DNA of 64,000 nt from Manihot esculenta (lineage: Eukaryota > Streptophyta > Magnoliopsida > Malpighiales > Euphorbiaceae). The DNA lies in contig NC_035162.2 in the NCBI RefSeq assembly GCF_001659605.2, forward strand, positions 32,622,950 through 32,686,949. The letters are read 5' to 3'. Both the position numbers and the translations under genes were made by a program. Below are positions 9,081-21,300 of the stretch, in pieces (position 1 is the stretch's first letter; each line of letters opens with the position of its first letter). The notes beneath the pieces are model-generated. The model was not told the origin of the DNA, did not search any database, and saw only the letters and a list, made by a program, of their open reading frames with translations.

Positions 9081-12000
9081 CCCCACCACGAAGTCCATAG
9101 CTATATTCTCCCATTTCCACTCTGGAATAGGTAGTGGGTTAAGCATTTCGGCCAGCTTCTGATGTTTCAGCTTCACCCTCTGACACACTTCGCAGGCTGA
9201 TACAAACTGTGCCACTTCTCTTTTCATAGCTGGCCACCAATAAAGCTTCTTCAGATCTTAATACATCTTGGTGGCTCCAGGGTGAACACTATATCTGGCA
9301 TTATGAGCCTCTCTCATAATGTCTCCCTTCAGCCCTACGTCATCTGGTACACACAATCTGTTTCCATAGCGGAGGATCCCCTTGCTGTCGAACCCTGCCC
9401 CCGTAAGTGGACTTTTGGCTCTGGAAGGGAGTTTCGGCCGCCGAAGGTGCCGCCGAACATGCATGAGTTTCGTCTCTGGCTCTGATACCAATCTGTAACG
9501 ACCCGAAAATCGGACCGCTACCAGCGCTAGAATCCAGATCGGCTTAAGGCCGCCGGGACCCGTAGCAAGCTAAACATTCATCCTGTGAACCTGAACTCAC
9601 TATCCTTGCCTGACTGAACAGTCCTGGCAATCTTCACTAACTTTGGGTCCTCATGCTGTTTCTGAGCCACCTGCTCCAGAAACAGGGGTGCCACTCTCAT
9701 CTGGGCAATTAAAGCACCTGTACCAGACAACTCCAACTGTAGACCTTCATTCATGAGCTCGAAGAACTGCCTCACCACTGGCCTCCTCTCTGCTGATATA
9801 TAGGACAAACTGCCAAGTGATTTCTGGCTTAAGGCGTCTGCCACAACATTCGCCTTACCCGGATGGTACTGGATCTTGCAATCATAGTCACTAAGCAGTT
9901 CTACCCATCTTCTCTGCCTCATATTCAGTTCTCTTTGACTCAAGATGTACTGCAGGCTTTTATGATCTGTGAAGATCTCACATTTAACCCCATAAAGGTA
10001 GTGCCTCCACATCTTGAGTGCAAAGATCACCGCTGCCATCTCTAGGTCATGTGTAGGGTAATTCAACTCGTGCTTCTTTAGCTGTCGAGAAGCATAAGCA
10101 ATCACCCTTTCATTATGCATCAGCACACAACCCAGTCCCACACGGGACGCATCACATAAGACCGTGAAGTCCTCATTACTAGTCGGCAGAGCTAACACCG
10201 GTGCTGAAGTCAACCTCTTCTTTAGCTCCTCAAAGCTCTCTTCACACTGGTCGGTCCACACGAACCTCTGGTTCTTCTTAGTCAATCTGGTCATGGGAGC
10301 TGCAATCTTAGAGAAGTCCTGAACGAACCTCCTTTAGTAACCTGCCAAACCCAAGAAACTCTTGATCTCTGTCACCATAGTGGGTCTAGGCCAGTTAGCT
10401 ACAGCTTCCACTTTCTTGGGGTCTACCTCGATTCCATTTTCTGACACCACATGCCCCAAGAAAGAGATGCTCCTCAGCCATAACTCACACTTGGAGAACT
10501 TGGCATACAAGCCATGTTCCCTCAAGGTCTGCAGAACTAACCTCAGATGATGGGCATGCTCCTCTGCATTCCTGGAATACACTAAGATATCATTTATGAA
10601 GACAATAACAAAGTGATCCAGGTACTGGCTAAATACTCTTTCATGAGATCCATGAATGCTGCAGGGGCATTGGTTAACCCGAACGGCATCACAAGGAACT
10701 CATAGTGCCCATATCTGGTCCTGAATGCTGTCTTCGGTACATCCTCTTCCCTTATCCTCAGCTGATGGTACTCTGATCTCAGATCTATCTTGGAGAAACA
10801 ACCTGCTCCTGATAGTTGGTCGAATAGATCGTCGATCCTTGGCAACGGGTACTTATTCTTGGTAGTGACCTTGTTCAACTGCCTGTAGTCGATACAAAGT
10901 CTAAGGGATCCATCCTTCTTTTTCACAAATAGCACTAGAGCACCCCAAGGTGAGGTACTCGGTCGGATGAAACCCCTATCTACCAGCTCTTGCAACTGCT
11001 CTTTTAACTCTTTCAATTCTGCTGGTGCCATCCTATAGGGAGGGATAGAGATTGGTCTAGTTCCAGGCATCAATTCAATTTCAAACTCTATCTCCCTAGC
11101 AGGTGGTAAACCTGGCAGCTTGTCTGGGAAAACATTTAAGAACTCTCTAACCACTGGCACTGAGGCGGGCTCTCTGACATGACTATCCAGCTCTCTCACA
11201 TGAGCTAGAAAACCCTGACAACCTCTCCTGAGCAGCTTACGAGCCTGTAGGGCTGATATCAAACCTCTAGGTGTACTCCCCCTGTCTCCTCTGAAGACAA
11301 CCTTTGACCCATCCTAACATATGAACCTGACTACCTTGTCTCTGCAATCCAAGGTAGCACCATAGGTAGATAACCAATCCATCCCTAGAATGACGTCAAA
11401 ATCTGTCAAATCTAGAACTGGACTACACAAAAACTGGACTACACTGGCAGACTGACTCTGCCACTGACGGGTCACACTTGGGTCCACTGATCCATAGGGG
11501 ACACTCTAACCCAGAGACCATCAATCTGAACCTCTCGACGGCCCTCGGAGCTATGAAAGAATGAGATGCACTAGGGTCCATTAATGCATACACATCAGAA
11601 CAACCAATGATGAGATTACCTGACACCACGGTGTTGGATGTGTTTGCCTCCTGCTGAGTCATGGTGAAGATCCGTGCTGGAGCTGACGGGCCCTCACCCC
11701 TGAAACCCGCTGAAGAAGAGGCTGCCCCTCTTCCTCTGCCTCTGCCACTAGCCTGAGTCGCGGCTGGAGCTACTGGCTGAGCCACACTACCAGAAGCTGT
11801 CTGCTGAGACTGTGCATAAAAGCTGCTCTAGGACACTCTCGAGCCATGTGTCCCTCCTGCCCACATCTAAAGCAGGCTGTCGTCCCAACCAGGCATACTC
11901 CTTTGTGCGGCTTCCCACACTTCATACTCGCAGCATTATCTGCACCCGAGCTCGAGCCACTTCCTAATCCCAGACCTGACTTGATCTTACTCTAGAATTT

Positions 12001-13212
12001 GTTCTTCTTTGACTTCCTGGGGCCTCTGTCCCACTTCTTACTGCCTGAACTCATAGAAGAAGGGTCTAACCTTCCCCCACCTGGGGTCTTGGAACCAGAA
12101 GGCTATGCCACTGACTGTTTAACCTTTCCCTCGATTATTGCACTAGCCTCCATTCTCCGAGCCATATCCACTATGGCATGGAAACTCTCCCTCTCTGCTG
12201 ACTGAATCAAGGAGGAATACCTGGAATGGAGCCTCATGATATACCTCCTTGACTTCCTCTGATCTGTGTCCAGATTCTGACCAGCAAACGGCAACAGTTC
12301 CAAGAATCTGTCTGTATACTCATCCACACTCATCTCATCCATCTGCCTCAGCTGTTCGAACTCAATCATCTTCAATTCTCTTGAACTGTCAGGGAAAGCC
12401 CATCATGCAAACTCATTTGCAAACTCCTCCCATGATAGGCTGTCCAACCTCGGGTTCACATAGTTCTTAAACCACTCTCGGGCCTTCTTGCATTTTAGTG
12501 TGAACCCAGCCATCTGAATGGCTCTACTGTCATTAGCTCCTATCTCATCTGTGATCGTCCTGACCCTTTCAAGGTACACAAAAGGGTCATCACCGGTTTC
12601 AAACTGGGGAGCACCCAGCTTCATGTAATCGGTCATCTTGACCTTGCTCCCCCCAGATAAGCTAGGTTTAGGTATTTGGGTTTATGGGATAGTAGGTGCT
12701 GCTGGTGGTGGAGGAGGTGCAACATCCCCTGGGGTAGGGTTTGTTGTACCTGGATGGTAGGGTGGGGGTGGATACATAGGGTACTGTGGGTACGGTGGGT
12801 ATGGCATCTGAGAGGGATAAGGGTTAAAACTGGGGTAATCCGATGTACCTCCCATCGAATACCCGAGATTATGTGAGAAAGGTGGGTAGTAAGGTAGCTG
12901 AACAAATCCCGAGGCCTGAGTGCCTCCTTAGGACTCTCCCATTCCCTCTTCCGACATACTTACTCCGAGACTGCCATCCCTCCTCTGATCCACGTCCATC
13001 TGATCCCCCACATCCTCTGACATATCCCCTTGCACTGTTCCCCTCACTGATCTGCTTCTACCCAGATCCAAAGACCTTCTAGGGTCTTTTACTGCTCTTT
13101 CTCTGCTGGACCTACTTGACATTGCCCTAGGCAATGCAGGAGGACGGGCATCAGTGCCCTCGTCCTGGGGTGGTACTCCAGTCAATCGTGCAGATCGACG
13201 AGTGCCTCTCAT
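9081..13212 (-). pseudogene. Tek-1 gag-pol polyprotein, broken
   Basis: Starting at the ATG at 13212 (MRGTRRSARLTG, the same start as Tek-3 gag) the order is: gag N-terminus; gag core about 12636-12400; CCHC region about 11960-11830; protease about 11660-11560 with D-P-S-A-S in place of DPGAS; RT about 11100-10590; RNase H about 10200-9950; integrase HHCC about 9310-9190; integrase core to 9081. Stops interrupt at about 12929, 9257 and elsewhere, and frameshifts occur at about 10640. The RT catalytic motif reads F-I-N-D (10589-10600) instead of F-I-D-D, so the polymerase would be dead even without the breaks. A 200-bp filler of LTR sequence sits at 9393-9593. Confidence 0.85.
9393..9593. repeat. 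Chimeric LTR filler inside Tek-1 pol
   Basis: It splits pol between the SGKDSEF and DSKGIL coding blocks. The right half (about 9483-9593) copies the primer site plus LTR end, as at 13467-13580, in the same orientation. The left half (about 9393-9482) copies an internal LTR segment resembling the reverse complement of about 14750-14840. The two pieces have opposite polarity and are joined directly. This looks like template-switch or break-repair filler and not a simple insertion. Confidence 0.65.
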
Positions 13213-13482
13213 CCTATTTTCTGAAAAACAGCATGCACCACATAGAACATTAGCATCAAATGGTTCATGTGGAAGCACATGAACCCGCATCACATACATC
13301 ACATACATAGCATATCATTAATGCACATGCATAAAATCATGGCATTTCACATTATCATTCAAGACAGGACTCTTTATCCTATCGTAGTGGACATGATCTT
13401 CCTATTGTGCTTGACCTTCTATAACATCTATGACCCGACACTCTAGGTCCAACCATATGAACCTAGGGCTCTAATACCAATC
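13213..13482 (-). other. Tek-1 leader with primer site
   Basis: The primer site (13479-13467) reads TGGTATTAGAGCC on the minus strand. It is the initiator tRNA-Met complement with one C-to-T change. A T-rich run and TTTTTCAG precede the gag ATG by about ten bases, like an intron acceptor. No other gene is seen. Confidence 0.75.
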
Positions 13483-15792
13483 TGTAACGACCCGAAAATC
13501 AGACCGCTACCGACGCTAGGATCCAGATCGGCTTAAGGCCGTCGGGACCCGTAGCAAGCCAAACATTCATCCTGTGAACCTGTTTAATCCCATACATGAT
13601 CAACAACATACATACAAATTTTGAACTTTCCTTTCCATTCAATCACCAAACTCAACCTGTGCATGCACTATTCATGAACATAAACATTAACCCCACCTTG
13701 GAGCCCTCATCAATGCTCCAATGGGGTGACATAACATAAATTAAGTTTGGTTTACAAACATCATCTTAAGCGTTAGGATCATGTACTAGAAAGGGATTAA
13801 CATAATACTATGGTCAAGCACAACTCTAAACTTTCATAAGCATCATTACATAACATTTCTATATCATACTTTTACATTACATTATATCCATGTCCACATC
13901 TAGCTATTACAATAACATAACTCTACTCCTGCTGACCTCCTGGTCTATCCTGTACCTGCAAACCTGGGGGTTAAGGGAGAGGGGTGAGCTATAAAGCCCA
14001 ATGAGCATAATAATTAATTATTCAATTTAAATTTCATGCTTTCATGAAATGCAACATATCACAAACAATTCACACCAAGGATGACTTGTCACCATTTAGC
14101 CCTCCATACAGTCTAACCATGCCAGGGGTGTAGTGCAGGCATGCCTGGACTTCCATAGCATAACATACATATCCAATAGTGCCGGGGGCGTAGTGCAGGC
14201 TCACCCAGTCTTTCTCTTACATAGTGCCAGGGGCGTAGTGCAGGCACGCTTGGACTTCCATATCATAACATCATGTCGTAACGTGTGAGGGCTAATGGAT
14301 CATTCAACATTCATCCATATCAACAACATAATATGCAATGCAACATATTCGTGAATTCTAATGCAAGCACCCTAGTATATCTCATGGCATTCATGATGCG
14401 TGTATCATGCTCAGAATTTATTTATTTACTTTGAAATGAAATAAAGTATTCCACTCACCTCTCGCTGAAGCTCCAACAGACTCAGAAGCAGCTGAACTCA
14501 CTGCTGGGGTCCTCGGTTCCTCGGGTCCGAACCTACACAGGTGGACTCAAGTGAGGGACCTAACATACATAAACATGACTCTAAAATACTCCCCAAAAAC
14601 CCCCTAAAACACCTTAAAACAATCACATAAATCATGCAAAGGAGGGCTGAACAGGGCACTTTCGGCGGCAGGTTCGGCGGCCGAAAGGCCCTCCAGAGTC
14701 GAAAGTCATGCACCTTCGGCGGCACTTTCGGCGGCCGAAGGTTCCCTCCATAGACGAAACTCATGCATGTTCGGCGGCACCTTCGGTGGCCGAAACTCCC
14801 TTTCAGAGCCAAAAGTCCACTTTCGGGGGCAGGGTTCGGCAGCCGATACATGCTACCAAAGGCAGGTTCGGCAGCCGAAAGGGCCTTCGGCTGCCGAACC
14901 TGAGTTCTCCCCAAAGGGCAGAAACTCGGCTCAACATGCATAAATGCCTCCCAACTCATTCAATCATGCATTTTCCTATTCTACAACATGCATACTCAAG
15001 CATACAAGCTCCTAGGGGCTTCAAACTATCGTAAACCCCATCTACAACACATCAAACATCCACAAACATCATACATGGATCAAAACATCAACATGAACCC
15101 ATAAACTCAAATATGACCTAACATGCATTTCTACCCCAAGAAACTTCACAAAACTTACTTAAAACATGAAAGGAACTATGGATCTACTCTTACCTCTTGT
15201 AGAACGAGAGGAGAGACGATCCGACTCGGAGATGGGGAGAAATCCGCTCTTTGGTCTCCAAGTTTCCAAAACTTGCTCTTTTGCTCAAAAATCTTCAAAA
15301 CAAAGTAAAAACTCATGAAAATCATGAAAGATTTAGAGAAAAGTACTCAAAATCGGCGAGGGACGGTGGAGAACTCACCTTGGCCGAAAATGGGGAGAAA
15401 AGCTCGCCCATTCGGACAAGGGGACCCTTTTATAGGTGGCTAGCCAGGCCACTTTCGGGGGCTTAACGTGCCTCCGCATGCATGCCATGTTCGGCGGCAG
15501 AACATAAGGTTCGGCGGCTGAACCTGGACTTCCCTCACTTATGCCTTCGGGGGCCTAAAGTACTCCCGAAGTGCATGCATGTTCGGCGGCCGAACTTGAG
15601 GTTCGGCGGCCGAACCTGAGTCTTCCTCTCAAGACTATTTTCATTCAAAACTTAATTTTTTTATTGATTAAACCCAAGAAATACATTAAAACATTTTATA
15701 AAAACATGATTTTACCCTTCTAGAGGTTTCCAACATCCGAGATTCCACCGGACGGTAGGAATTCCGATACCGGAGTCTAGCCGAGTATTACA
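13483..15792 (-). repeat. Tek-1 5' LTR (2310 bp)
   Basis: On the + strand it runs TGTAACGACCC...GTATTACA, the complement of a TGTAATAC...GTTACA LTR. It has primer sites facing away on both sides: Tek-1's at the left and Tek-0's at the right. TTCGG-type dyads cluster at about 14660-14900 and 15430-15605. A tandem 'gccgggggcgtagtgcaggc' type repeat lies at about 14125-14250. Confidence 0.85.
15426..15434 (-). promoter_or_regulatory. TATA box of the Tek-1 LTR
   Basis: TATAAAAGG on the minus strand, about 360 bp into the LTR and just downstream of the first TTCGG dyad cluster. A matching box is at 53637 in the solo Tek-3-type LTR. Confidence 0.6.
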
Positions 15793-16055
15793 AGATTGGT
15801 ATCAGAGCCCTAGGTTCATATGGTCGGACCTAGAGTGTCGGGCTCATAGATGTTCTAAAAGGTCAAGCACAATAGGAAAATCATGTCCACTAGGATAGGA
15901 TGTAGAGTCCTGTCTTGAATGATGATGTGAAATGCCATGATTTTATGCATGTGCATTAATGATATGCGATGTATGTGTTGCGGGTTCATGTGTTTCCACA
16001 TGAACCATTTGATGCTAATGTCTTATGTGATGTGTGCTATTTTTTAGTAAGCAAG
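15793..16055 (+). other. Tek-0 leader with primer site
   Basis: AGATT (15793-15797) is the presumed Tek-1 target duplication and also the usual LTR-to-primer spacing. TGGTATCAGAGCC (15797-15809) is the initiator tRNA-Met complement. The leader ends with a T-rich TTTTTTAG run before the gag ATG. Confidence 0.8.
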
Positions 16056-16829
16056 ATGAGAGGAACTCATCGATCTGCATGATTGACTGGAGTTCCACCC
16101 CAGGATGAGGGCACGGATGCCCGTCCTCCTGCATTGTCTAGGGCAATGTCCTGCAGGCCTAGTAGGAAGAGAATGTCAAGGGACCCTATAAGGTCTTTTG
16201 ATGTGAGCAAAAGAGGAACAGTGCAAGGAGGAATGTCAGAAGATGTGGGGAATGATATGGATGTGGATCAGAGGAGGGATGGCAGTCTCGGAGTGAGTAT
16301 GTCTGAAGAGGGCATGGGAGAGTCTCAGGGAGGCACTTAGGCCTCAGGGTTTGCTCAGCCACCCCAGTATCCGCCCTTTTCACAGAATCCCGGGTATTCG
16401 ATGGGAGGTACATCGGATTACCCCAGCTTTAACCCTTATCACTCTCACATGCCATACCCACCTTTCTACCCACCATACCCACAATACCCTATGTACCCAC
16501 CCCCATCTTTCTACCTAGGTATAGCAAACCCTAACCCAGGGGATGTTGCACCTCCTCCACCACCAGCAGAACCTACTGTCCCATAAATCCAAATGCCTAA
16601 GCCTAGCTCATCTGGAGGGAGCAAGGTCAAGATGACCGACTATATAAAGTTGGGTGCTCCCCAGTATGAAACCGGTGATGACCCGTTTGAGTATCTTGGG
16701 AGGGTCAAGATGATTACAGATGAGACAGGAGCTGATGACAGTAGAGCCATTCAGATGGCTGGGTTCACACTGAAATGCAAGAAGGCCCGAAAGTGATTTA
16801 AAAACTATGTGAACTCGAGGTTGGATAGC
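16056..16829 (+). pseudogene. gag: Tek-0 gag, N-terminal part
   Basis: The ATG at 16056 starts MRGTHRSA, then TGA (16080) where relatives have CGA (Arg). Further stops occur at 16338 (CAG to TAG), 16584 and 16794 (TGG to TGA). The core MTDYIKLGAPQYETGDDPFEYL block (from about 16632) matches the capsid region of Tek-2 and Tek-3. Athila-2 interrupts after the codons for ...NSRLD. Several stops are C-to-T or G-to-A, typical of decay at methylated cytosines. Confidence 0.85.
16825..16829. repeat. Target-site duplication ATAGC of Athila-2 (left copy)
   Basis: ATAGC precedes the LTR start TGATCAAGC and recurs at 28380-28384. Joining across it restores continuity of the Tek-0 gag coding sequence (LDS then LSWEEFANEF). 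Confidence 0.95.
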
Positions 16830-18249
16830 TGATCAAGCATAATTTAGCCACATTTTAATTATTTTTATCATTGCTTATTTACACATTTTTCAGCTTAATT
16901 TATGTTTTTTATCTTGTTTTCACAGAAAAGGAAGAAATTGGAGAATTGGAGAAAAGGTAAAGAAAAAGCTGGAAAAGTGATTGGGTCAAAGTGATTTGGC
17001 CAAATCACTCGCAGAGACTGGCCATATCACTCGCAGAGACAAAGAACTAAAAACTGGACTGACTCACAGAAAGTGATTGGGGCGATTGGGGGAAGTGATT
17101 TGCCCAAATCACCCGCCCCAATCACCTTGACAGCAGAAGTTGACAGCAGAGCAGGAAAAGTGCATAAATTAGAAATTCGAATTTTGAGAAGTCCAAATCC
17201 ACAGCCAACTCTGCCATCACAATTCCAGGAGCCACGAAACAGTCTCCCACCTAAGGAACTCCATCTACAATTAAATTCCACATCCAAAGGGGAATCAAAA
17301 ACCAAATCAAGAAGGGATTTCAAAACCCTAGATGGATGGGATTCTCCAACTATAAAAGAACAGCCTCCAAACTAGCAAAGCATCTCATCTCAGCATCTGC
17401 CACTCTCGAAAATTCTCCAGCAACACAGCAGAAATTCTCTTCTTCTTTATTTTGTGTATTTTAGTCCACCATGAGTGGCTAAATTCATTCTTTTCTACTT
17501 GAAGTTGAGAATATTTAGATTTGTGATGAATTGGGAGGTTTCAAACTCCATTGTTGAACTCTTGTTTACTTTCAATATTTATGCAATCTGATATTTTCTA
17601 TAATTATTACTTGGCTTTTAGAATCAATAAGGGCCCATTGCTTTTAAATTGCTTAAGTGATAAATTGTTTGAATGATTTAGGTTCGTAATTGCTTAGATT
17701 ATTTGAACATAAATATAATCAGTTGCATAACCTAGCCTTGACCACGCGGTTGGCAAGGATAGAATTGGGTTTCTCTAAGTCTTAATGCGATCAATAGTTG
17801 TTCGATGCTAAATGCCCCAAGGACGTTCCTTGGCAACTTGTTGATTAGTGTTTGATTAGTGAACGTTTCCTAATCAAACTAGAACTAAGGAGGAATTTGG
17901 ATTGTAAGAAGCGTCTTCCACAACCAAAACTAATTTATTGAAATAAAATAAGAGTCTTTGATAATCAATGATCAATTCTGAACGAACTGAAATAGACTCA
18001 CACTTCAACTAGAATCTCTTTCCCATTGAAATTCTCACTTATTTAAATTATTGCTTTCTTTTACTTTTTAGATCTACTTCATCAAAAAAAAAACCCCTCT
18101 TTTATTTATTTGTTAATTGTTTGCCTTAGTCATTATTAGGAAAATATTTGGTGTCAAATCCCTGTGGTTCGACCCTATTGCCACTATCTACAAATTAATT
18201 GTTGATTATTAATAGGTTTATTTTTGACGGCTTCGACAATCGCTTATCA
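16830..18249 (+). repeat. Athila-2 5' LTR (1420 bp)
   Basis: It starts TGATCAAGC and ends CGCTTATCA. The GTGATTTG/CAAATCAC word cluster is at about 16975-17125, about 230-370 bp before the TATA box. Conserved Athila blocks (ACCACGCGGTTGGCAAGGAT, GGACGTTCCTTGGCAAC) lie near 17740-17845. Confidence 0.95.
17351..17358 (+). promoter_or_regulatory. TATA box of the Athila-2 5' LTR
   Basis: TATAAAAG about 520 bp into the LTR. The same box is at 27481-27488 in the 3' LTR. Confidence 0.6.
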
Positions 18250-18301
18250 AAAATTGCCGCCGTTACCGGGGATTTGATTTAAACTAACGTATTTTTTCTT
18301 T
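18250..18301 (+). other. Athila-2 primer-binding site and leader
   Basis: TTGCCGCCGTTACCGGGGA at about 18254-18272 resembles the tRNA-Asp complement (TGGCGCCGTTGCCGGGGA) with three mismatches. It follows the LTR end by 4 bp, as in Athila-1. Confidence 0.75.
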
Positions 18302-21300
18302 ATGACCAGGGCTGGCCGTAAAGAAAATCTTCTTTACGATCTGGAGATAGAACGCACCGCCAAGAGCTTAAGGAAGCAAGCAAACTTGAGGAGCCAACCC
18401 TCAAAAGCATCTTCATCATCAACAGCAACTAATTTGGAGCCTGTCGTGCGATCTGCCATGGCACCAGCAAACTCACCTACTGCCCTTGCTGCAGAAATTT
18501 TTGCACTAGTAGATTCGCCTACAGCCACAGCTGCATTTGAACCAGATACCCGATTCCAGGTTACTGCAGAAATTCCTGCAATGGCAGAACAACCTGCTAT
18601 CCGTGAAGAAGCTGAAATTCAAGCTGGAAATCTGCCTATCCCTGTCTAAGCACCCCAACCACAGCCACGGGAAAGAACTCTCGGAGAGCTGGATATGCTA
18701 GCCGAAGACCAAGCACCATTATGCATAACTTATCCCGAACTGACCGTGCCTTTTGAATTGAAGACAAGTTTGATCCATCTACTTCCCAAATTTAGAGGCC
18801 TTGAAAATGAGGACCCTCACAAGCACTTGAAGGAATTCCACATTGTGTGCTCTACCATGAGACCTCAAGGAATTACCGAAGACCATGTCAAACTTAGAGC
18901 TTTTCCTTTCTCTCTTGAAGACTATGCCAAAGATTGGCTATTCTACTTGACACCCGGATCCATCACATCATGGGCCGATATGGTAAGAGCATTCTTGAAC
19001 AAATTCTTTCCAACATCAAAAGCCATTGGCATCCGTTGAGAAATAAGTGGCATAAGGCAAAAACATTCTGAAGACTTATATGAGTACTGGGAGAGGTTCA
19101 AAAGGTTGTGCACAAGATGCCCTCAGCATGATATTTCTGACAAGTCTCTCATTGAGTATTTCTATGGAGGTCTACTACCTGCGGAAAGGAAGTTTATAGT
19201 TGCAGCGTGTAGAGGATCAATTCGACATAAATCACCTCGAGAGATGAGGAATCTAATTTCCACCATGGCAGCAGCATCTCAACAGTTTGAAGACGATGAA
19301 CAGCCACCAAGAAAAGTGAATGAGGTGAGTACATCCGTTTTGGCATCCCAAATTTTTTATCTCACCAATGCTGTCCGTAGCCTTGTTGTGGGTCAAACCC
19401 AACAAGTCCAGCAGGTCCAGCAGCCCAAGCCATGTGGAATATGTGCAAACATAAACCACCCAACTGACCTATGTCCTTCCCTTCAAGAAGAGGACCAGCA
19501 AGACAATGCTGTTGGAGGCTTCAATGGGCAAAGAAGGTATGATGCCTATGCAAATACTTATAATCCAGGTTGGAGGGACCATCCAAATTTCAGTTTTGCA
19601 AGGGGAAATCAATACCCAAGCTACCAGCAAAGGAATCAAGCTCAAGCTGCACCTCAGAACTCCAATGCACCTTTTAAAGAGATTGTGAAGAATTTAGCAA
19701 ATACTGCGCAAAGTCTTGAGAAACAAGTGAGCCAAATGGCCACTTCAATAAGCAAATTTGAGTCTCAAGGGAAGCTACCCTCCCAAACTGAGATAAACCC
19801 AAGGCAAAATGCTAGTGTCATTACATTGAGGAGTGGAAAGGAGTTGCAAGACAGTAGAGCTGAAAACTTGCAAAAACAGGCCATGAAAAAAAATATTCTA
19901 GAAAGTGATCAGGGCAGTCGATCTGCCCAAATCACCTGCGGTAATCTACCCCAATCGCCAGAGAAGGCAGAACTTAATCTGCCCAAATCAACAGATGAAG
20001 CAGAATCCAGTCCAAAGCAGGAACAACCACCAATGGAAAAATTTAAGGTACCTCCTCCCTTCCCCAAAAGAGTTGCAAGGTCTCAAAAAGAAAAGGAGGA
20101 AAAAGAGATATTGGAGACACTTCGCAAAGTAGAAATCAACATACCCCTCATTGATGCTGTCAAGCAAATTCCAAGGTATGCCAAGTTTCTTAAAGAGCTA
20201 TGCACAAACCGAAGGAAACTTGCTGAACGTGAAAAGGTTAGTGTGGGGGAGTGTGTCTCAGCTGTCATTCAAAGAAAACTTTCAGTCAAATGCAAGGATA
20301 GAGGGGTGTTCGCTGTTTCATGCAAGATAGGCAATGTGGGGATAAAGAAGGCCATGTGTGACCTTGGAGCTTCAATTAATGTCATGCCCCTTTCTATTTT
20401 CAACTTGTTGAATGCAGGTACACTCAAGGGCACCAGCATTGTAATCCAATTGGCTGACCGATCGGTTGTCTATCCCAAGGGAGTGCTTGAAGATGTGTTG
20501 GTGCAAGTGGACCAACTAGTCTTCCCAGCTAATTTTTATGTCATTGACATGGAGGAAGATAAGAGCAACACCACCTCTGACATCCTACTTGGGAGACCAT
20601 TCTTGAGCACAGCAAGAACCAAAATTGATGTGCATGATGGGACATTAACCATGGAGTTTGAAGGGAAAATTATCAAATTCAATGTTTATGAAGCTATGAA
20701 ATTCCCTAAAGATGTTTCTCCTGTTTATGGCCTTGATATCATTGATGACTTAAGCCAAGAAATCTTTGATTTTGATCTAGAAGACTCACTCAATGCCAAT
20801 TTGTGCAAATATGAAGAGATGGACAGCAACAACACAGAAACAGACCAGACAGTGATTTGTGCAGTTTCTGCGAGTGATCTGCCCAAATCAACAGAAGATT
20901 TGCCCCAATCAACCATGAGACAGCAAGCAGAGACACAGACAGCAAGTGCACCAGATCTGAAACCTCTGCCAAAGCACCTCAAATATGCCTACTTGGGAGC
21001 TGAAAATACACTTCCAGTCATAATTTCCAACCAGCTCAGCCAGCAAGAAGAGGAAAAACTCCTAGAGGTATTAAGGAAACACAAAAAAGCAATTGGGTGG
21101 ACCTTGGAGGACATCAAAGGCATATCACCCTCAACATGCATGCATCGGATACTTATGGAGGATGAGTGCAAACCTATTCGTGAGGCACAGAGGAGGCTGA
21201 ATCCACCAATGATGGAGGTTGTGAAGAAAGAAATAGTAAAACTCCTAGATATTGGGGTGATCCACCCCATTTCTGACAGCAAATGGGTGAGTCCCATCCA

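Larger units (their letters stand above)
9081..15792 (-). mobile_element. Tek-1: Tekay-clade element, minus strand, 3' end cut by Athila-1
   Basis: Order from right to left: 5' LTR (15792-13483), primer site (13479-13467), gag ATG at 13212, then gag, protease, RT, RNase H and integrase until 9081, where Athila-1 begins. Sequence after its LTR (15793) is AGATT followed directly by the Tek-0 primer site. This fits insertion into Tek-0 at its LTR/primer-site junction with duplication AGATT. Multiple stops and frameshifts make it a dead copy. Confidence 0.85.

Noticed and set aside
13483..15792. A genuine bidirectional retroelement driven by one LTR
   Set aside because: The extra A and the AGATT context at 15793 are explained by Tek-1 inserting at Tek-0's LTR/primer junction.
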